Positions 1 through 8,732 of a stretch of 64,000 nucleotides of DNA are shown here, in pieces. Position numbers and translations under genes: made by a program. The notes beneath the pieces are model-generated. The model did no database searches. It saw nothing but the letters and a program-made list of their open reading frames with translations, and was not told the DNA's origin. Source of the stretch: Deltaproteobacteria bacterium (GTDB lineage: Bacteria > UBA10199 > DSSB01); NCBI GenBank assembly GCA_024233625.1, contig JACKPJ010000001.1:186001-250000 (forward strand), in the 5' to 3' direction. The stretch's first letter is position 1. The number at the start of each line of letters is the position of its first letter.

Positions 1-1380
1 GGAGAAATCATCGGCTATTGCGCAAGTATTCGTCTTTCCGAAAAAACTGTGATGGCCTCTCATACCTGGAAGGAAATCACTGGCGGGGGCTATGGAACTA
101 CCCACGATCAAAATGGCGATTATTTATATGGCTACGAAATCGCGGTCTCACCCGATTATCGCGGTATGAAAATTGGCCAGCGCTTTTATGACGAACGCAA
201 AAAGCTCTGTAAATTTTTGCGACTCAAAGGCATTGTCTTTGGGGGCCGCCTGCCCAAGCTCAAAAAAAGCATTAAGTTAAAAAAAGTTAAAAGCCCTGAG
301 GAATACATCGAAGCGGTGCAAGCGCGTAAAATTCAAGACCCCGTTTTGTACTTTCAATTGCGTAATGGCTTTGAGCCCATCGGTATTTTAAAAAACTACC
401 TCCCGAGCGATGAAAGCTCTTTAGGATATGCCTGTCATTTAATTTGGAAAAATCCGGAATTTCAAATTGTGAAAAGCGAATCACATAAAAGCCTTGGCAA
501 CATTGATAAGATTCGTCTGGCAGCTATTCAGTACGAACAAAGACGTATCAAAAGTTTTGAAGAGTTTCAGCAAATTGTCATATACTTTGTCGATGTCGTC
601 TCGGACTATCGCTGCGACTTTGTGTTGTTTCCAGAGCTCTTCACCTTGCAATTGCTCTCGATTGAAAATGAAAGAATTCCTCCCAATCAAGCCGTGGAAA
701 AACTTTGTGCTTACCAAGGCCGCCTCGATGATCTCTTTCATAATTTAGCGATTAAATATAATGTCAATATCATTGCAGGTTCTCATCCTGTTAAAGACAA
801 GGAAGGCACTCTCTTTAATACATCGGGAATTTATTTAAGAAACGGTGAAAAACACACGCAGAGTAAAATTCATCCGACTCCCAATGAAAAATTTTGGTGG
901 AACATGGCAGGAAGCAATCACCTTGCCTCCATTGATACCGACTGCGGTCCCATTGGTGTTTTGATTTGCTATGACAGTGAGTTTCCTGAATTGTCGCGAT
1001 ATCTTGTCGATCAAGGAGCCAACATTATTTTTGTGCCCTTTCTCACGGACGAAAAACAAAGCTACAATCGCGTGCGCTATTGTGCACAAGCCCGCGCGGT
1101 CGAAAATCAATGTTATGTCACGCTGGCTGGCAATGTGGGCAATCTGCCTCGAGTCGAAAACATGGACATCCACTATGCGCAAAGCTGTATTTTAACGCCT
1201 TGCGATTTTAATTTTTCGCGGGATGGCATTGCCGCAGACACCACTCCCAATGTGGAAACCGTCGTGGTGGCAGACGTCAGTTTAAAGGAACTCATGGACG
1301 CACGCAGCACAGGAACCGTGCAAAACCTGCGTGATCGCCGCCATGACCTTTATCATATTCAGTGGTTTAAACAGGTTTAG
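1..1380 (+). CDS. GNAT acetyltransferase-nitrilase fusion (5' partial)
   Basis: The frame is open from base 1, so the gene starts outside the window; the ATG at 49 lies inside the GNAT domain and is not taken as the start. The N-terminal part resembles a GNAT acetyltransferase, with an acetyl-CoA-loop-like segment (SPDYRGMKIGQRFYDERKK). The C-terminal part, from about codon 175, is a carbon-nitrogen hydrolase with the expected triad: Glu in LFPELF, Lys in QSKIHPTPNEK and Cys in LICYDSEFPE. Proteins of this two-domain design are annotated as bifunctional GNAT/carbon-nitrogen hydrolases. The substrate is unknown; an amide or nitrile is expected. The next gene starts 27 bp downstream on the same strand. 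Confidence 0.85.
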   Translation, partial: GEIIGYCASIRLSEKTVMASHTWKEITGGGYGTTHDQNGDYLYGYEIAVSPDYRGMKIGQRFYDERKKLCKFLRLKGIVFGGRLPKLKKSIKLKKVKSPEEYIEAVQARKIQDPVLYFQLRNGFEPIGILKNYLPSDESSLGYACHLIWKNPEFQIVKSESHKSLGNIDKIRLAAIQYEQRRIKSFEEFQQIVIYFVDVVSDYRCDFVLFPELFTLQLLSIENERIPPNQAVEKLCAYQGRLDDLFHNLAIKYNVNIIAGSHPVKDKEGTLFNTSGIYLRNGEKHTQSKIHPTPNEKFWWNMAGSNHLASIDTDCGPIGVLICYDSEFPELSRYLVDQGANIIFVPFLTDEKQSYNRVRYCAQARAVENQCYVTLAGNVGNLPRVENMDIHYAQSCILTPCDFNFSRDGIAADTTPNVETVVVADVSLKELMDARSTGTVQNLRDRRHDLYHIQWFKQV

Positions 1381-1407
1381 AAATAAAAGATAAGAAGGAA
1401 AAACTTG

Positions 1408-1752
1408 ATGACAAAAATTTATCACAATCCCCGTTGCTCCAAGTCGAGACAAACTTTAGAGCTATTGCAATCGAAAGGCATTGAACCTGAAGTGATCGAA
1501 TATTTAAAAACCCCACCCAGCGCAGCAGAACTCGATGAAGTTTTAAAAAAGCTCCATCTAGAACCCCAGGACATCACGCGAAGCAAAGAAAAAACCTATG
1601 AGGAATTGGACCTAAAAGAAAAAAAGCTCAGTCGCCAAGAAATGATTCAAGTTTTAGTAAAAAATCCCATCTTGATCGAACGTCCCATTGTGGTCCAAGG
1701 CGCAAAAGCCGCTATTGGCAGACCTCCTGAGAAAGTGTTGGAGATTTTGTAA
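1408..1752 (+). CDS. arsC: ArsC-family reductase (arsenate reductase-like)
   Basis: A 114-residue thioredoxin-fold protein of the ArsC/Spx/YffB superfamily. The N-terminal HNPRCSKSRQTLELL carries the single catalytic Cys of glutaredoxin-dependent arsenate reductases, and the C-terminal IERPIVVQGAKAAIGRPPEKV carries the conserved Arg/Pro segment. The length is normal for the family. The ATG at 1408 has an AAGGA ribosome site 8 nt upstream; a TTG three bases earlier is less likely. No other ars gene is nearby, so arsenate reduction is inferred from the family only. The convergent M48 gene ends 14 bp away. Confidence 0.85.
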   Translation: MTKIYHNPRCSKSRQTLELLQSKGIEPEVIEYLKTPPSAAELDEVLKKLHLEPQDITRSKEKTYEELDLKEKKLSRQEMIQVLVKNPILIERPIVVQGAKAAIGRPPEKVLEIL

Positions 1753-1766
1753 TTTTTTATACGTTT

Positions 1767-3017
1767 TTAATCCTCGCAATGAAATTGGGGGTTAATAGAC
1801 TGAGTATTTCTTTCCATCTGAACACAGCTTTTTGCAATAGCAGATGAATCATATGTTTTCTTAAATTGCTCAATAGATTGATACTGATAGTTTAAAGTAT
1901 TTCTAAAAAAAATAATATCGCCTGAACTAAACTCCCCCGCCGCTTCTTTTTTCTTCAAGCATTGAAGCGACTTTTTAAAAAAATCATCGCATTCTTTGAT
2001 GCCAAGAGGTTTAAAAGACAATTCACCCGCTGGAGGATTTTGATTCTCAACTTGTTCTTCCTCATCAGCATCTTCTAGGGAAGAGTGCTGATAATAGGCC
2101 CCTTGCTTGTAAATTCCCTTTCTAAGTTGCATTTGCTTTTGCACATCTTTCAAAACCAAAAAGGTAAAAAGAGCTGTGAATAGAAATACTGGAATCAGAT
2201 AAAAACAGAAAAAAATAAAGATCGCTCGAATGATTCCTTTTTGAGTGTAGTTTTCGCGAGGCTTTAAAGCAGGGTCCATAGCAATCATGCGTTTGGCCAA
2301 AGGAGGATGCGTCGTCAACCACTCGCCAATAGTCATCCAGCCAGTGTTGAGATTTTTGACCTGAGAAGCCATGGTCTGCATATTCACGCGCTTCGCATAT
2401 TTGCCACCTGCAGCCAAAATTGCGAGCCCTAATAAAGCACCCGAAAGATCTCCCGCCCCCGCTAATCCATAGCGATCACAGGTATACTCACGCGCTCGTG
2501 AAAGACCGGTTCCTAAAATCGGAAAAAAATAAGCAGGAACCAAAAACCAAAACCACTTGAGATGTCCCTCTTTTAAATGGCCCAGTTCATGAGCAATGAT
2601 CATATCGCGGGCTGCGTGATTTTCGCCACAGGCCTCAATCAAATCCGAATAAAGCACCATCATATTAGAGCGCATAAACTTTGTCGCCATCGCATTAAGA
2701 GCACCGCCTGCTTGCATGAGGTAGACCTCGGGTTCGGGCATCTCCATACGCCGCGAAAGATTTTGCACCGCTTGATAAAGTTCAGGAAATTGATCGGGAC
2801 CCAGTTTGACACCGTTTCCGCGAATATAAGCAATGAAACTGACATGCGCAAACAATAGAAAAATCCCGATGAGAACTGCGTAAACAGCACCAAAAATGCT
2901 AAAAATAATAAAAATCCAAGCAAAAAAGGCAAAGATAAAACACAAAACCTGTAAAGGTGTTTCCCAAGAATAACGTTGAACTTTGATGGGCTGACCTGCG
3001 TAGCTTTCGAAAGGCAT
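1767..3017 (-). CDS. M48-family membrane metalloprotease (HtpX/Ste24-like)
   Basis: About 416 residues. Two adjacent N-terminal hydrophobic segments (residues about 23-65) are followed by an M48 peptidase domain with the zinc motif HELGH at residues 143-147 and a downstream Glu in the ARE-type segment (SRAREYTCDRYG). A further transmembrane segment lies around residues 265-295, followed by a soluble tail with four cysteines that is not part of HtpX. The start is chosen at MPFESY because a GGAGAC ribosome site lies 6 nt upstream; the longer frame back to 3092 has no such site. It probably degrades misfolded membrane proteins. The substrate is unknown. Confidence 0.85.
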   Translation of the reverse strand: MPFESYAGQPIKVQRYSWETPLQVLCFIFAFFAWIFIIFSIFGAVYAVLIGIFLLFAHVSFIAYIRGNGVKLGPDQFPELYQAVQNLSRRMEMPEPEVYLMQAGGALNAMATKFMRSNMMVLYSDLIEACGENHAARDMIIAHELGHLKEGHLKWFWFLVPAYFFPILGTGLSRAREYTCDRYGLAGAGDLSGALLGLAILAAGGKYAKRVNMQTMASQVKNLNTGWMTIGEWLTTHPPLAKRMIAMDPALKPRENYTQKGIIRAIFIFFCFYLIPVFLFTALFTFLVLKDVQKQMQLRKGIYKQGAYYQHSSLEDADEEEQVENQNPPAGELSFKPLGIKECDDFFKKSLQCLKKKEAAGEFSSGDIIFFRNTLNYQYQSIEQFKKTYDSSAIAKSCVQMERNTQSINPQFHCED

Positions 3018-3427
3018 AAAGTCTCCAAATAAAAATTTTTGGCAATTGCTTTTAGCAAGCTTGCCTAATGAAGAATAAATTCTACCTTGCATAGACAGTT
3101 GCTAACAGCTAAAAGTTAAATACATGTCTATAACAAATGCCCAAAAATATAGCGTTTAAAGCGCTCCTTTCTCAAAAAAACTTGGGTCAAAACTACCTCA
3201 TCTCTCGAGGAACCTACGAGCCTCAATCAAGTCCAACGACTTGACCACTGAAATGAAAATGATGCGGATTTTCGCTATTTTCATCACAAAATCTTGGCAA
3301 CTGAAGCGGAGCAAAAACCTCCGCTTCAGTTATCCAAGTAAATAGTTCATCCAATGCTCTTCATGAATGCATCGTGGATTTGTTGAAAAATAATTTTCTT
3401 CTTCAGTCTTATTTAAAGATACAAAAA
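3018..3427. other. intergenic region with one strong hairpin
   Basis: The region separates two minus-strand genes. The only clear structure is a perfect 12-bp inverted repeat with a 7-nt loop at 3300-3330. No T-tract follows on either strand, so it is not a classical terminator. I see no open frame with coding character. Confidence 0.5.
3300..3330. repeat. perfect 12-bp inverted repeat (stem-loop)
   Basis: Bases 3300-3311 (ACTGAAGCGGAG) pair exactly with 3319-3330 around the loop CAAAAAC. It lies upstream of the M48 gene and downstream of the WG-repeat gene, both on the minus strand. There is no adjoining T-run. It could be an mRNA-stabilising hairpin or a protein site. Confidence 0.7.
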
Positions 3428-6400
3428 TTAATTTTCTGTTTCGCCTTCAAGCTCAAAGGTGACAGGACCCCAAATCATCTCACCTTGCACATTGATCAAG
3501 CCTTGTGAATCATCTGTCAGTTCTACCCATGCAAAACCATAAGCAAAATCTTGTATCGATTGATATTGAGGAGCAACGGTCTCTTTCGCTTGCGCAGCAT
3601 CAAAAAGTCCATAGAGACATTCATCCGAACATTTAGACACTTCAAAAAGATTTTCTTCCTCTAAAGACGAAACATAATCATAGACCAGAGGTATCACAAC
3701 ATTAGCTTCTAAACCGATGACACCTTGTAAGCCATTTTTTCTTACACGCGCCAGACCATTTTGAAAACTCTCAGCATAATCGTATTCCAGAGGAATCTTC
3801 ACGGACCCTTCTGAGTCAATATAACCGTACTTATCACCTTGTTTAACCAGGGCCAAGCCTTCGGAAAAAGCTGCTGCACTGTCATAGACTAGTGGAACCT
3901 TCACTGCAGCTTGAGCATCTACATAACCCCACTTCCCAGCTTTTTTTACAGCAGCCAAACCCTCAGAAAAATCATAGGCGTAATCATAATCTAGAGGAAC
4001 TTTGAGAGTGCCTTCTGTATCAACGAAACCATATTTTCCATCTTTTTTTACAGCAGCCATGCCTTCGGAAAAAGCTGAGACAGAACTATATTCTAAGGGG
4101 ACCTTGACTTCGCCTGCTGTATCCACAAAGCCCCGTTTTCCGCCCTTTTCCACTGCAACCAAGCCTTCAGAAAAATCATAAGCATAGTCATAAATAATAG
4201 GGACTTTCACTTCGCCTACCGCATTGATGAAGCCTGATTTTCCATCTTTTCTGACTTCAGCCAGGCCTCCAGAAAAACTATAGGCATAGTCATAAACAAG
4301 AGGAATTTTAATCGCTCCCGTTGTATCCACAAAGCCCACTTTCTCGTCATTTGCAACCAGGGCCAAGCCTTCGGAAAAATCATAGACATAATTGTATTCT
4401 ATAGGAACAATAACCGCGCCTTCTGTATTCACAAAGCCCCACTTATTGTCTTTTTCCACTGCCGCGAAACCTTCAGAAAAAGATTCCACTTCATCATATT
4501 GAAGGGAAATGATCTCTTGTCCGGCCTGGTTAATATAGCCCCACTTCCCGTCTTTTTTCACAGCGGCCATGCCTTCGGAAAAATCTTTAACCTCATGGTA
4601 TTGAGGAGAGACAACAGTCTGGCCATTGACACCCACATAACCATAGCGCTTAAAACCACAGACTTTCACGCGATCTTGATTAAAATAACCCACCTCTCCA
4701 TATTGGAAAGGAATCACTGCTTGTCCTTGAGTATTCACAAAGCCATATTTTTGATCGATTTGCTTAACTGAGACTAAACCTTCGTTAATATAATAACCGA
4801 CATATTCATACTCGGGTTGGAGAATCAAACCGTCAGGCCCTGCATAACCATAGAGGTCACCTTGTTTGACCCTAAAAAATGCAGCTTCAATTTGAGCCAC
4901 TTCATCATATTCAGTAGCCAAGACATCCTCGCCTTGTTTATTGATAGATCCATATCTATCATTAAAATCCTGAACAATAGCATATCCCTCAGAAAAATTT
5001 CCTGCCGATGCATATTGAAGAGGAATGACTTGTTGACCAGCCTGATTAATATAGCCCCATTTTCCGTCCTTTTTCACCGCAGCCAAACCCTCAGAAAAAG
5101 TTTCCGCGCTATCATATTGAGGAGCAATGACTAGGTTACCATTGGGGTCAACATAGCCCCACTTGGATTTTTTTTCCACAGCAGCCAAACCCTCGGTCAT
5201 CCTGAGCATATTGTAGTATTGCGGAACAATGACTTGCTTGCCGTTGGTGTCAATCATGCCAAATAAATTATTCTCCACAATCAGAGCGCGCCCTTCGGAA
5301 AAAGGAAAACTATAACTAAATTGGGGAGGAATCACGTCGTTACCATTGAGATCAATATAACCGTGTAGATTATTAAGAGACACACCTAATCGATTATCCA
5401 AAGGGGAAATCATGTAAAAATCAATACCATGATATTTTTTTCCAAGTAATTTACCGTCCATGTCTACCAACTGAGCTTGAGGGCCTTCCAACATCACAAT
5501 AGCTCGATCTGCCTCGAGAAGACGATCGATATACTTATATTGTATTGGAATAATTTCCTGACCGGTTTTATTAATGATTCCATACTTTCCATTGATAGAG
5601 ACTTTAGCTCGACCATTGTAAAATAAAGCGCTGTTATCATAATCATACTGGGGAGGAATGACCTCTTGACCTTGGGTATTGATATAGCCCATTTTACCCT
5701 CTTGCTCAAAGCCTGCGAGACCATCTGAAAAAGGAGTCACTGCATCAAACTCAGCAGGAATGGCCACTTCTCCTTGGAGATTTAAAAATCCGTATTTTCC
5801 TTTGGATCGAAAAACCGCCAAACCTTCGTGATATTCCATATTGGCATTTTGGTACATCAAAGGCACGATTTGCTGACCACTCGAATCAGCAATACCACAG
5901 GGTTGATCAAGATAGACTGAAACCAGCGGACCACTCACGGTCATGAAGAGATCTTCCGTTGCACTCAGTCCATTTTCGTCAGTCACTTGAAAACTGTATA
6001 CCAACTCACCATACTTGTTTAATTGGATATCCGTCACAGAATAAGCGTCTTGATTGGCTTCCCCTAAACTAAACTCATGAATGGTTTCCCCATCCAAGAT
6101 GATCTGAAGGGTTTTGACCGGACTGGAACCGGGTGTAAAAGTTAAATCGACTGAAAAAGTCCCGCCGATTTCTTGCTCGAGCGAATCTGCAGTACTGACT
6201 TGAATACTCGGACCCGTTTGATTGCTCGAATCTCCCGCTCCCCCACAAGAGGTCAACGCGAAAGAAAAAAACAATGCAGAACACACTGCGAGACAGCGCT
6301 TTAAAACTGAATTAGATTTTTTTGTAAAAATTAAAAAGAAAGAAAAGAAACGAAGTAAAAACGCAAAGGCTTTTACTCTTAAAAGAGAAATGGATGGCAT
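3428..6400 (-). CDS. WG-repeat lipoprotein, about 22 repeats
   Basis: A 990-residue surface or periplasmic lipoprotein candidate. The N-terminus ends in a lipobox (LTSCGG, Cys52) after an unusually long basic and hydrophobic leader. Residues about 60-155 look like an Ig-like or cadherin-like beta domain (VKTLQIILDGE, YSFQVTDENG). The rest is a tandem array of about 22 WG (KWGYI...G) repeats of 33-38 residues with the pattern K-x-G-[FY]-[VI]-[ND]-x-x-G-x-[VI]-P-x-x-Y-[DE], typical of the WG-repeat family. The central and distal repeats are the most alike. A GGGAGA site sits 8 nt before the ATG. Function is unknown; such arrays are thought to mediate binding. Confidence 0.85.
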   Translation of the reverse strand: MPSISLLRVKAFAFLLRFFSFFLIFTKKSNSVLKRCLAVCSALFFSFALTSCGGAGDSSNQTGPSIQVSTADSLEQEIGGTFSVDLTFTPGSSPVKTLQIILDGETIHEFSLGEANQDAYSVTDIQLNKYGELVYSFQVTDENGLSATEDLFMTVSGPLVSVYLDQPCGIADSSGQQIVPLMYQNANMEYHEGLAVFRSKGKYGFLNLQGEVAIPAEFDAVTPFSDGLAGFEQEGKMGYINTQGQEVIPPQYDYDNSALFYNGRAKVSINGKYGIINKTGQEIIPIQYKYIDRLLEADRAIVMLEGPQAQLVDMDGKLLGKKYHGIDFYMISPLDNRLGVSLNNLHGYIDLNGNDVIPPQFSYSFPFSEGRALIVENNLFGMIDTNGKQVIVPQYYNMLRMTEGLAAVEKKSKWGYVDPNGNLVIAPQYDSAETFSEGLAAVKKDGKWGYINQAGQQVIPLQYASAGNFSEGYAIVQDFNDRYGSINKQGEDVLATEYDEVAQIEAAFFRVKQGDLYGYAGPDGLILQPEYEYVGYYINEGLVSVKQIDQKYGFVNTQGQAVIPFQYGEVGYFNQDRVKVCGFKRYGYVGVNGQTVVSPQYHEVKDFSEGMAAVKKDGKWGYINQAGQEIISLQYDEVESFSEGFAAVEKDNKWGFVNTEGAVIVPIEYNYVYDFSEGLALVANDEKVGFVDTTGAIKIPLVYDYAYSFSGGLAEVRKDGKSGFINAVGEVKVPIIYDYAYDFSEGLVAVEKGGKRGFVDTAGEVKVPLEYSSVSAFSEGMAAVKKDGKYGFVDTEGTLKVPLDYDYAYDFSEGLAAVKKAGKWGYVDAQAAVKVPLVYDSAAAFSEGLALVKQGDKYGYIDSEGSVKIPLEYDYAESFQNGLARVRKNGLQGVIGLEANVVIPLVYDYVSSLEEENLFEVSKCSDECLYGLFDAAQAKETVAPQYQSIQDFAYGFAWVELTDDSQGLINVQGEMIWGPVTFELEGETEN

Positions 6401-6518
6401 AACAAGAGTCTCCCAAAAAGTTAAAATTAAAAACTATAGAAAACATCTACCCCTGCTCACGCCAAGCAAGCCTGAGGATATTTTCTATTGAAGTTTTGCC
6501 ACCCAAAACTATTTTTTT

Positions 6519-6697
6519 AACCCGTTCTATTCATGAGGAACCGTTATGAGAAGGGCTAGAAGCTAATTTGGTAAGGCAAAATTAAAATTTTGGATGAAGG
6601 CGTATTGAAATACGTCAAAGTCAAAATTTTTAATTTTAACACAGCCAAATTAGATAGATGGCCCTTCGCAATAGGTTACTCGTGAATAGAACGGGTT
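6519..6697. repeat. 179-bp long imperfect palindrome
   Basis: The two ends are 53-base inverted arms that match at most positions; the outer 19 bp differ at one position only. Inside them AAAATTAAAATTTT-type arms pair again, and the centre is the small hairpin CGTATT-GA-AATACG. The whole unit is therefore one long hairpin or cruciform. It occupies most of the 368-bp gap between the EEP hydrolase and WG genes, which otherwise holds nothing I recognise. Its ends (TTAACCC...) resemble the simple hairpins at 13733 and 18771. Confidence 0.85.
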
Positions 6698-6768
6698 CAC
6701 CACTTAGGGATGAGCGCCTAAGATAAAAACAAACTTAGGTCAAGATTTTTTTTATTTTTCAAAAAATC

Positions 6769-8001
6769 TCACAAACTAAAATCGACCAAAATCGCATCGT
6801 GATCACTGCATTCTCGGCCTTGGTATTTTAGGTCACGAATCACCTGCGGTTCAGACGGAGTCAGGGATTTTTGCTCAGAGGAAGCGGAAAGTTTTTGCAT
6901 ACTGCTTGCATCCATTGCGGGTTTTTTGAGATCTTTTAAAGCAAACCAATCAATCTTGAAAGAACACTTGCCATTATTTTTTGCCAAGGCCCAATCAATA
7001 AATTTAAAGCACCAATTAGGAATAATATCTTTGAGGTTCTTGATCTTTTTAATGTCCTCGATACTGTAATGCAAGGTGCACTCACCCGCAGCATTCCAGT
7101 TTTTATAATCATAACCGTAAGTCTCAAAACTTTTAAAAAGAGCACGCTCAAACATTCGGTCCGGATAGGGATAATGTTTGGCAATCACATAACGCACACC
7201 CATCGCAACCCGCACCCAAAAGCCATAAATTGCCCAAAAGGCCTTGCTCGAATTATAAGTTGTCGTGTTGAGATCTCCTCCCAAAATAGTGGGCAAGGGA
7301 GTCAACTTATCGATGTATTTTAAGATGGTGCGCATTTGATCACGGCGATGACGCTTGCTGGAATGAGCATCCAAATGCGCACAAATCACTCGCAATTTTC
7401 CCTGAGGCAATAACACCGTACAGGCTAAAGCTTGCTGATTGCCGATGCGCTTTTCTTTGCCGCGCATTTTGTCTTTATTATTATGCAGAGGAATGATGTG
7501 AAAATCACGCAGAGGATAACGGGATAAAATCGCGTTGCCGTGAATTCCCAAAGTATTATCACCTTCAAAGTGAAGCTCGCTTCCATTGCCTTTACAAAGG
7601 TTAATGTAAGTCGGCACAAAATAATAATTGAGCTGCAAAGCTTCAGCGAGTTCACGCGCGATATTGCGATTACCCGAACGCACCATGCCCATATCGGCTT
7701 CAGGTACAAAATAAATATCCGCGGTTTTTAAAATCTCATGATTTTGCAGAGTATGTAAAATGCCTTCAAACTCAATGCCACGCTCGATATTCCAGGTGAC
7801 CGCACGATAAAAAGACTTGGCGGGAGATTCCTCTGTCAAAGGAGAAAAATGCCCCACTTCGTAACCTTTGAGCACAGCTTCGATTTCGGGAAGCAGTTTT
7901 TGATACAATTCAGAAGCTTGCAGTTCCTTGGTGGAATTAATCTGACTGAGCTTTTCAAAGTGAGGGTTGAGTTGATGATTGAGGCCTAAACTTTCATTCA
8001 T
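6769..8001 (-). CDS. endonuclease/exonuclease/phosphatase (EEP) family hydrolase
   Basis: A 410-residue protein with the ordered motifs of the EEP (DNase I/sphingomyelinase-like) fold: WNIERG near residue 75, PEAD near 100, HLDAHS near 208, GGDLNTT near 240 and the C-terminal SDHDAI. These supply the metal-binding and catalytic Asp, Glu, His and Asn residues. No signal peptide is evident, so it is probably cytoplasmic. A segment of about 100 residues between the GGDLN and SDHD motifs, containing several Cys and Trp, is longer than in small EEP enzymes. The substrate (nucleic acid, phospholipid or phosphoester) cannot be decided from sequence. Confidence 0.85.
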   Translation of the reverse strand: MNESLGLNHQLNPHFEKLSQINSTKELQASELYQKLLPEIEAVLKGYEVGHFSPLTEESPAKSFYRAVTWNIERGIEFEGILHTLQNHEILKTADIYFVPEADMGMVRSGNRNIARELAEALQLNYYFVPTYINLCKGNGSELHFEGDNTLGIHGNAILSRYPLRDFHIIPLHNNKDKMRGKEKRIGNQQALACTVLLPQGKLRVICAHLDAHSSKRHRRDQMRTILKYIDKLTPLPTILGGDLNTTTYNSSKAFWAIYGFWVRVAMGVRYVIAKHYPYPDRMFERALFKSFETYGYDYKNWNAAGECTLHYSIEDIKKIKNLKDIIPNWCFKFIDWALAKNNGKCSFKIDWFALKDLKKPAMDASSMQKLSASSEQKSLTPSEPQVIRDLKYQGRECSDHDAILVDFSL

Positions 8002-8060
8002 GCTTATTCTTTCACAGAGTTTTTATCATTTTTCAATAGCCCTTTTGGCTATTCATTATC

Positions 8061-8153
8061 TTTAGATTTCGCAGTTGAAAAAAAAGGAATTGAGACAAAG
8101 CATTGAAACGGCTTCATATAACTGGTTAAATTCCTCAACTGCGAATCTATAAA
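8061..8153. repeat. long stem-loop upstream of tRNA-Asn
   Basis: Bases 8061-8078 pair with 8135-8153 (15 of 16 bp around CGCAGTTGA/TCAACTGCG), and an inner AGGAATT/AATTCCT pair stacks inside. The remaining inner loop is about 37 nt. It sits in the 380-bp gap between the divergently placed EEP gene and tRNA-Asn. No T-tract is visible. It may be another structured element of the kind seen elsewhere in the window. Confidence 0.55.
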
Positions 8154-8324
8154 ATTGATCGAGGATCAAGAAAGTTAGATTAAGATCAAAGTTTATTGAA
8201 AAAATCAAGTTTAGCTTTTATAAGTTACGATAAGTTAACTATTTGAAAAATATGTTTTTTTTAAAAGCGCATTTCTCATACATTCTGCTTTGATCAATTT
8301 ATTGAATTCAATGCTTTCAAATCG

Positions 8325-8353
8325 TTGACAGGATTCTAAGAATTTTGTACCTA
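8325..8353 (+). promoter_or_regulatory. sigma-70-type promoter of tRNA-Asn
   Basis: A perfect -35 TTGACA (8325-8330), a 17-nt spacer and a weak -10 TACCTA (8348-8353) place transcription start about 22 nt before the tRNA. Confidence 0.55.
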
Positions 8354-8381
8354 GAAACACTCGGGCAAAGATGCCTGATGA

Positions 8382-8454
8382 TCCGGCTTAGCTCAGTCGG
8401 TAGAGCAAGCGGCTGTTAACCGCTTTGTCGCAGGTTCGAGTCCTGCAGCCGGAG
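8382..8454 (+). tRNA. tRNA-Asn (GTT)
   Basis: The sequence folds as a cloverleaf. The acceptor arms TCCGGCT/AGCCGGA and the D stem GCTC/GAGC are present. The anticodon stem AGCGG/CCGCT encloses the loop CTGTTAA, giving anticodon GTT. The T stem is GCAGG/CCTGC with loop TTCGAGT. The discriminator base is G and CCA is not encoded. A long terminator hairpin follows. Confidence 0.97.
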
Positions 8455-8473
8455 TTTTTTTAAAATTACTACC

Positions 8474-8542
8474 AAAAACCCATTTTGCGATTTGTTTAAA
8501 TGCAACTTAATTTAAATATAATATAAGCAAAATGGGTTTTTT
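8474..8542 (+). terminator. terminator after tRNA-Asn
   Basis: AAAAACCCATTTTGC pairs with GCAAAATGGGTTTTT across a loop of about 38 nt of AT-rich sequence, ending in a T-run. The stem is long and the loop unusually large for a rho-independent terminator. Confidence 0.6.
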
Positions 8543-8667
8543 ATTTGTGCCTCTCTAAATAGAGATTTTCTTTATCGCCCCCTCTTAGATACAAAACTAA
8601 AACTTAACCCGAAATTTTAGATAGAATTTTAAAAATACTTCCTTTAGAGATTTTTTTATCGGAAAAA

Positions 8668-8684
8668 GTGTCGGAGTCCGACAC
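8668..8684. promoter_or_regulatory. 17-bp palindrome upstream of the DUF1016N-SNase gene
   Basis: GTGTCGG-AGT-CCGACAC is a perfect 7-bp inverted repeat placed 48 bp before the start codon. It is a good candidate operator for the downstream gene. No T-tract follows, which argues against a terminator. Confidence 0.5.
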
Positions 8685-8732
8685 TGGCGACAATTTTAAA
8701 AAATCTAAAAATGACTAAAGGGGGATGTCGAT

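Noticed and set aside
3018..3092. N-terminal extension of the M48 protease
   Set aside because: The GGAGAC site 6 nt before 3017 favours the internal start.
4499..5134. antisense frames within the WG gene
   Set aside because: They are shadows created by the repetitive coding sequence.
3428..6400. CRISPR-like periodicity
   Set aside because: The roughly 105-bp repetition is the coding sequence of WG repeats in one intact reading frame, not repeat-spacer units.
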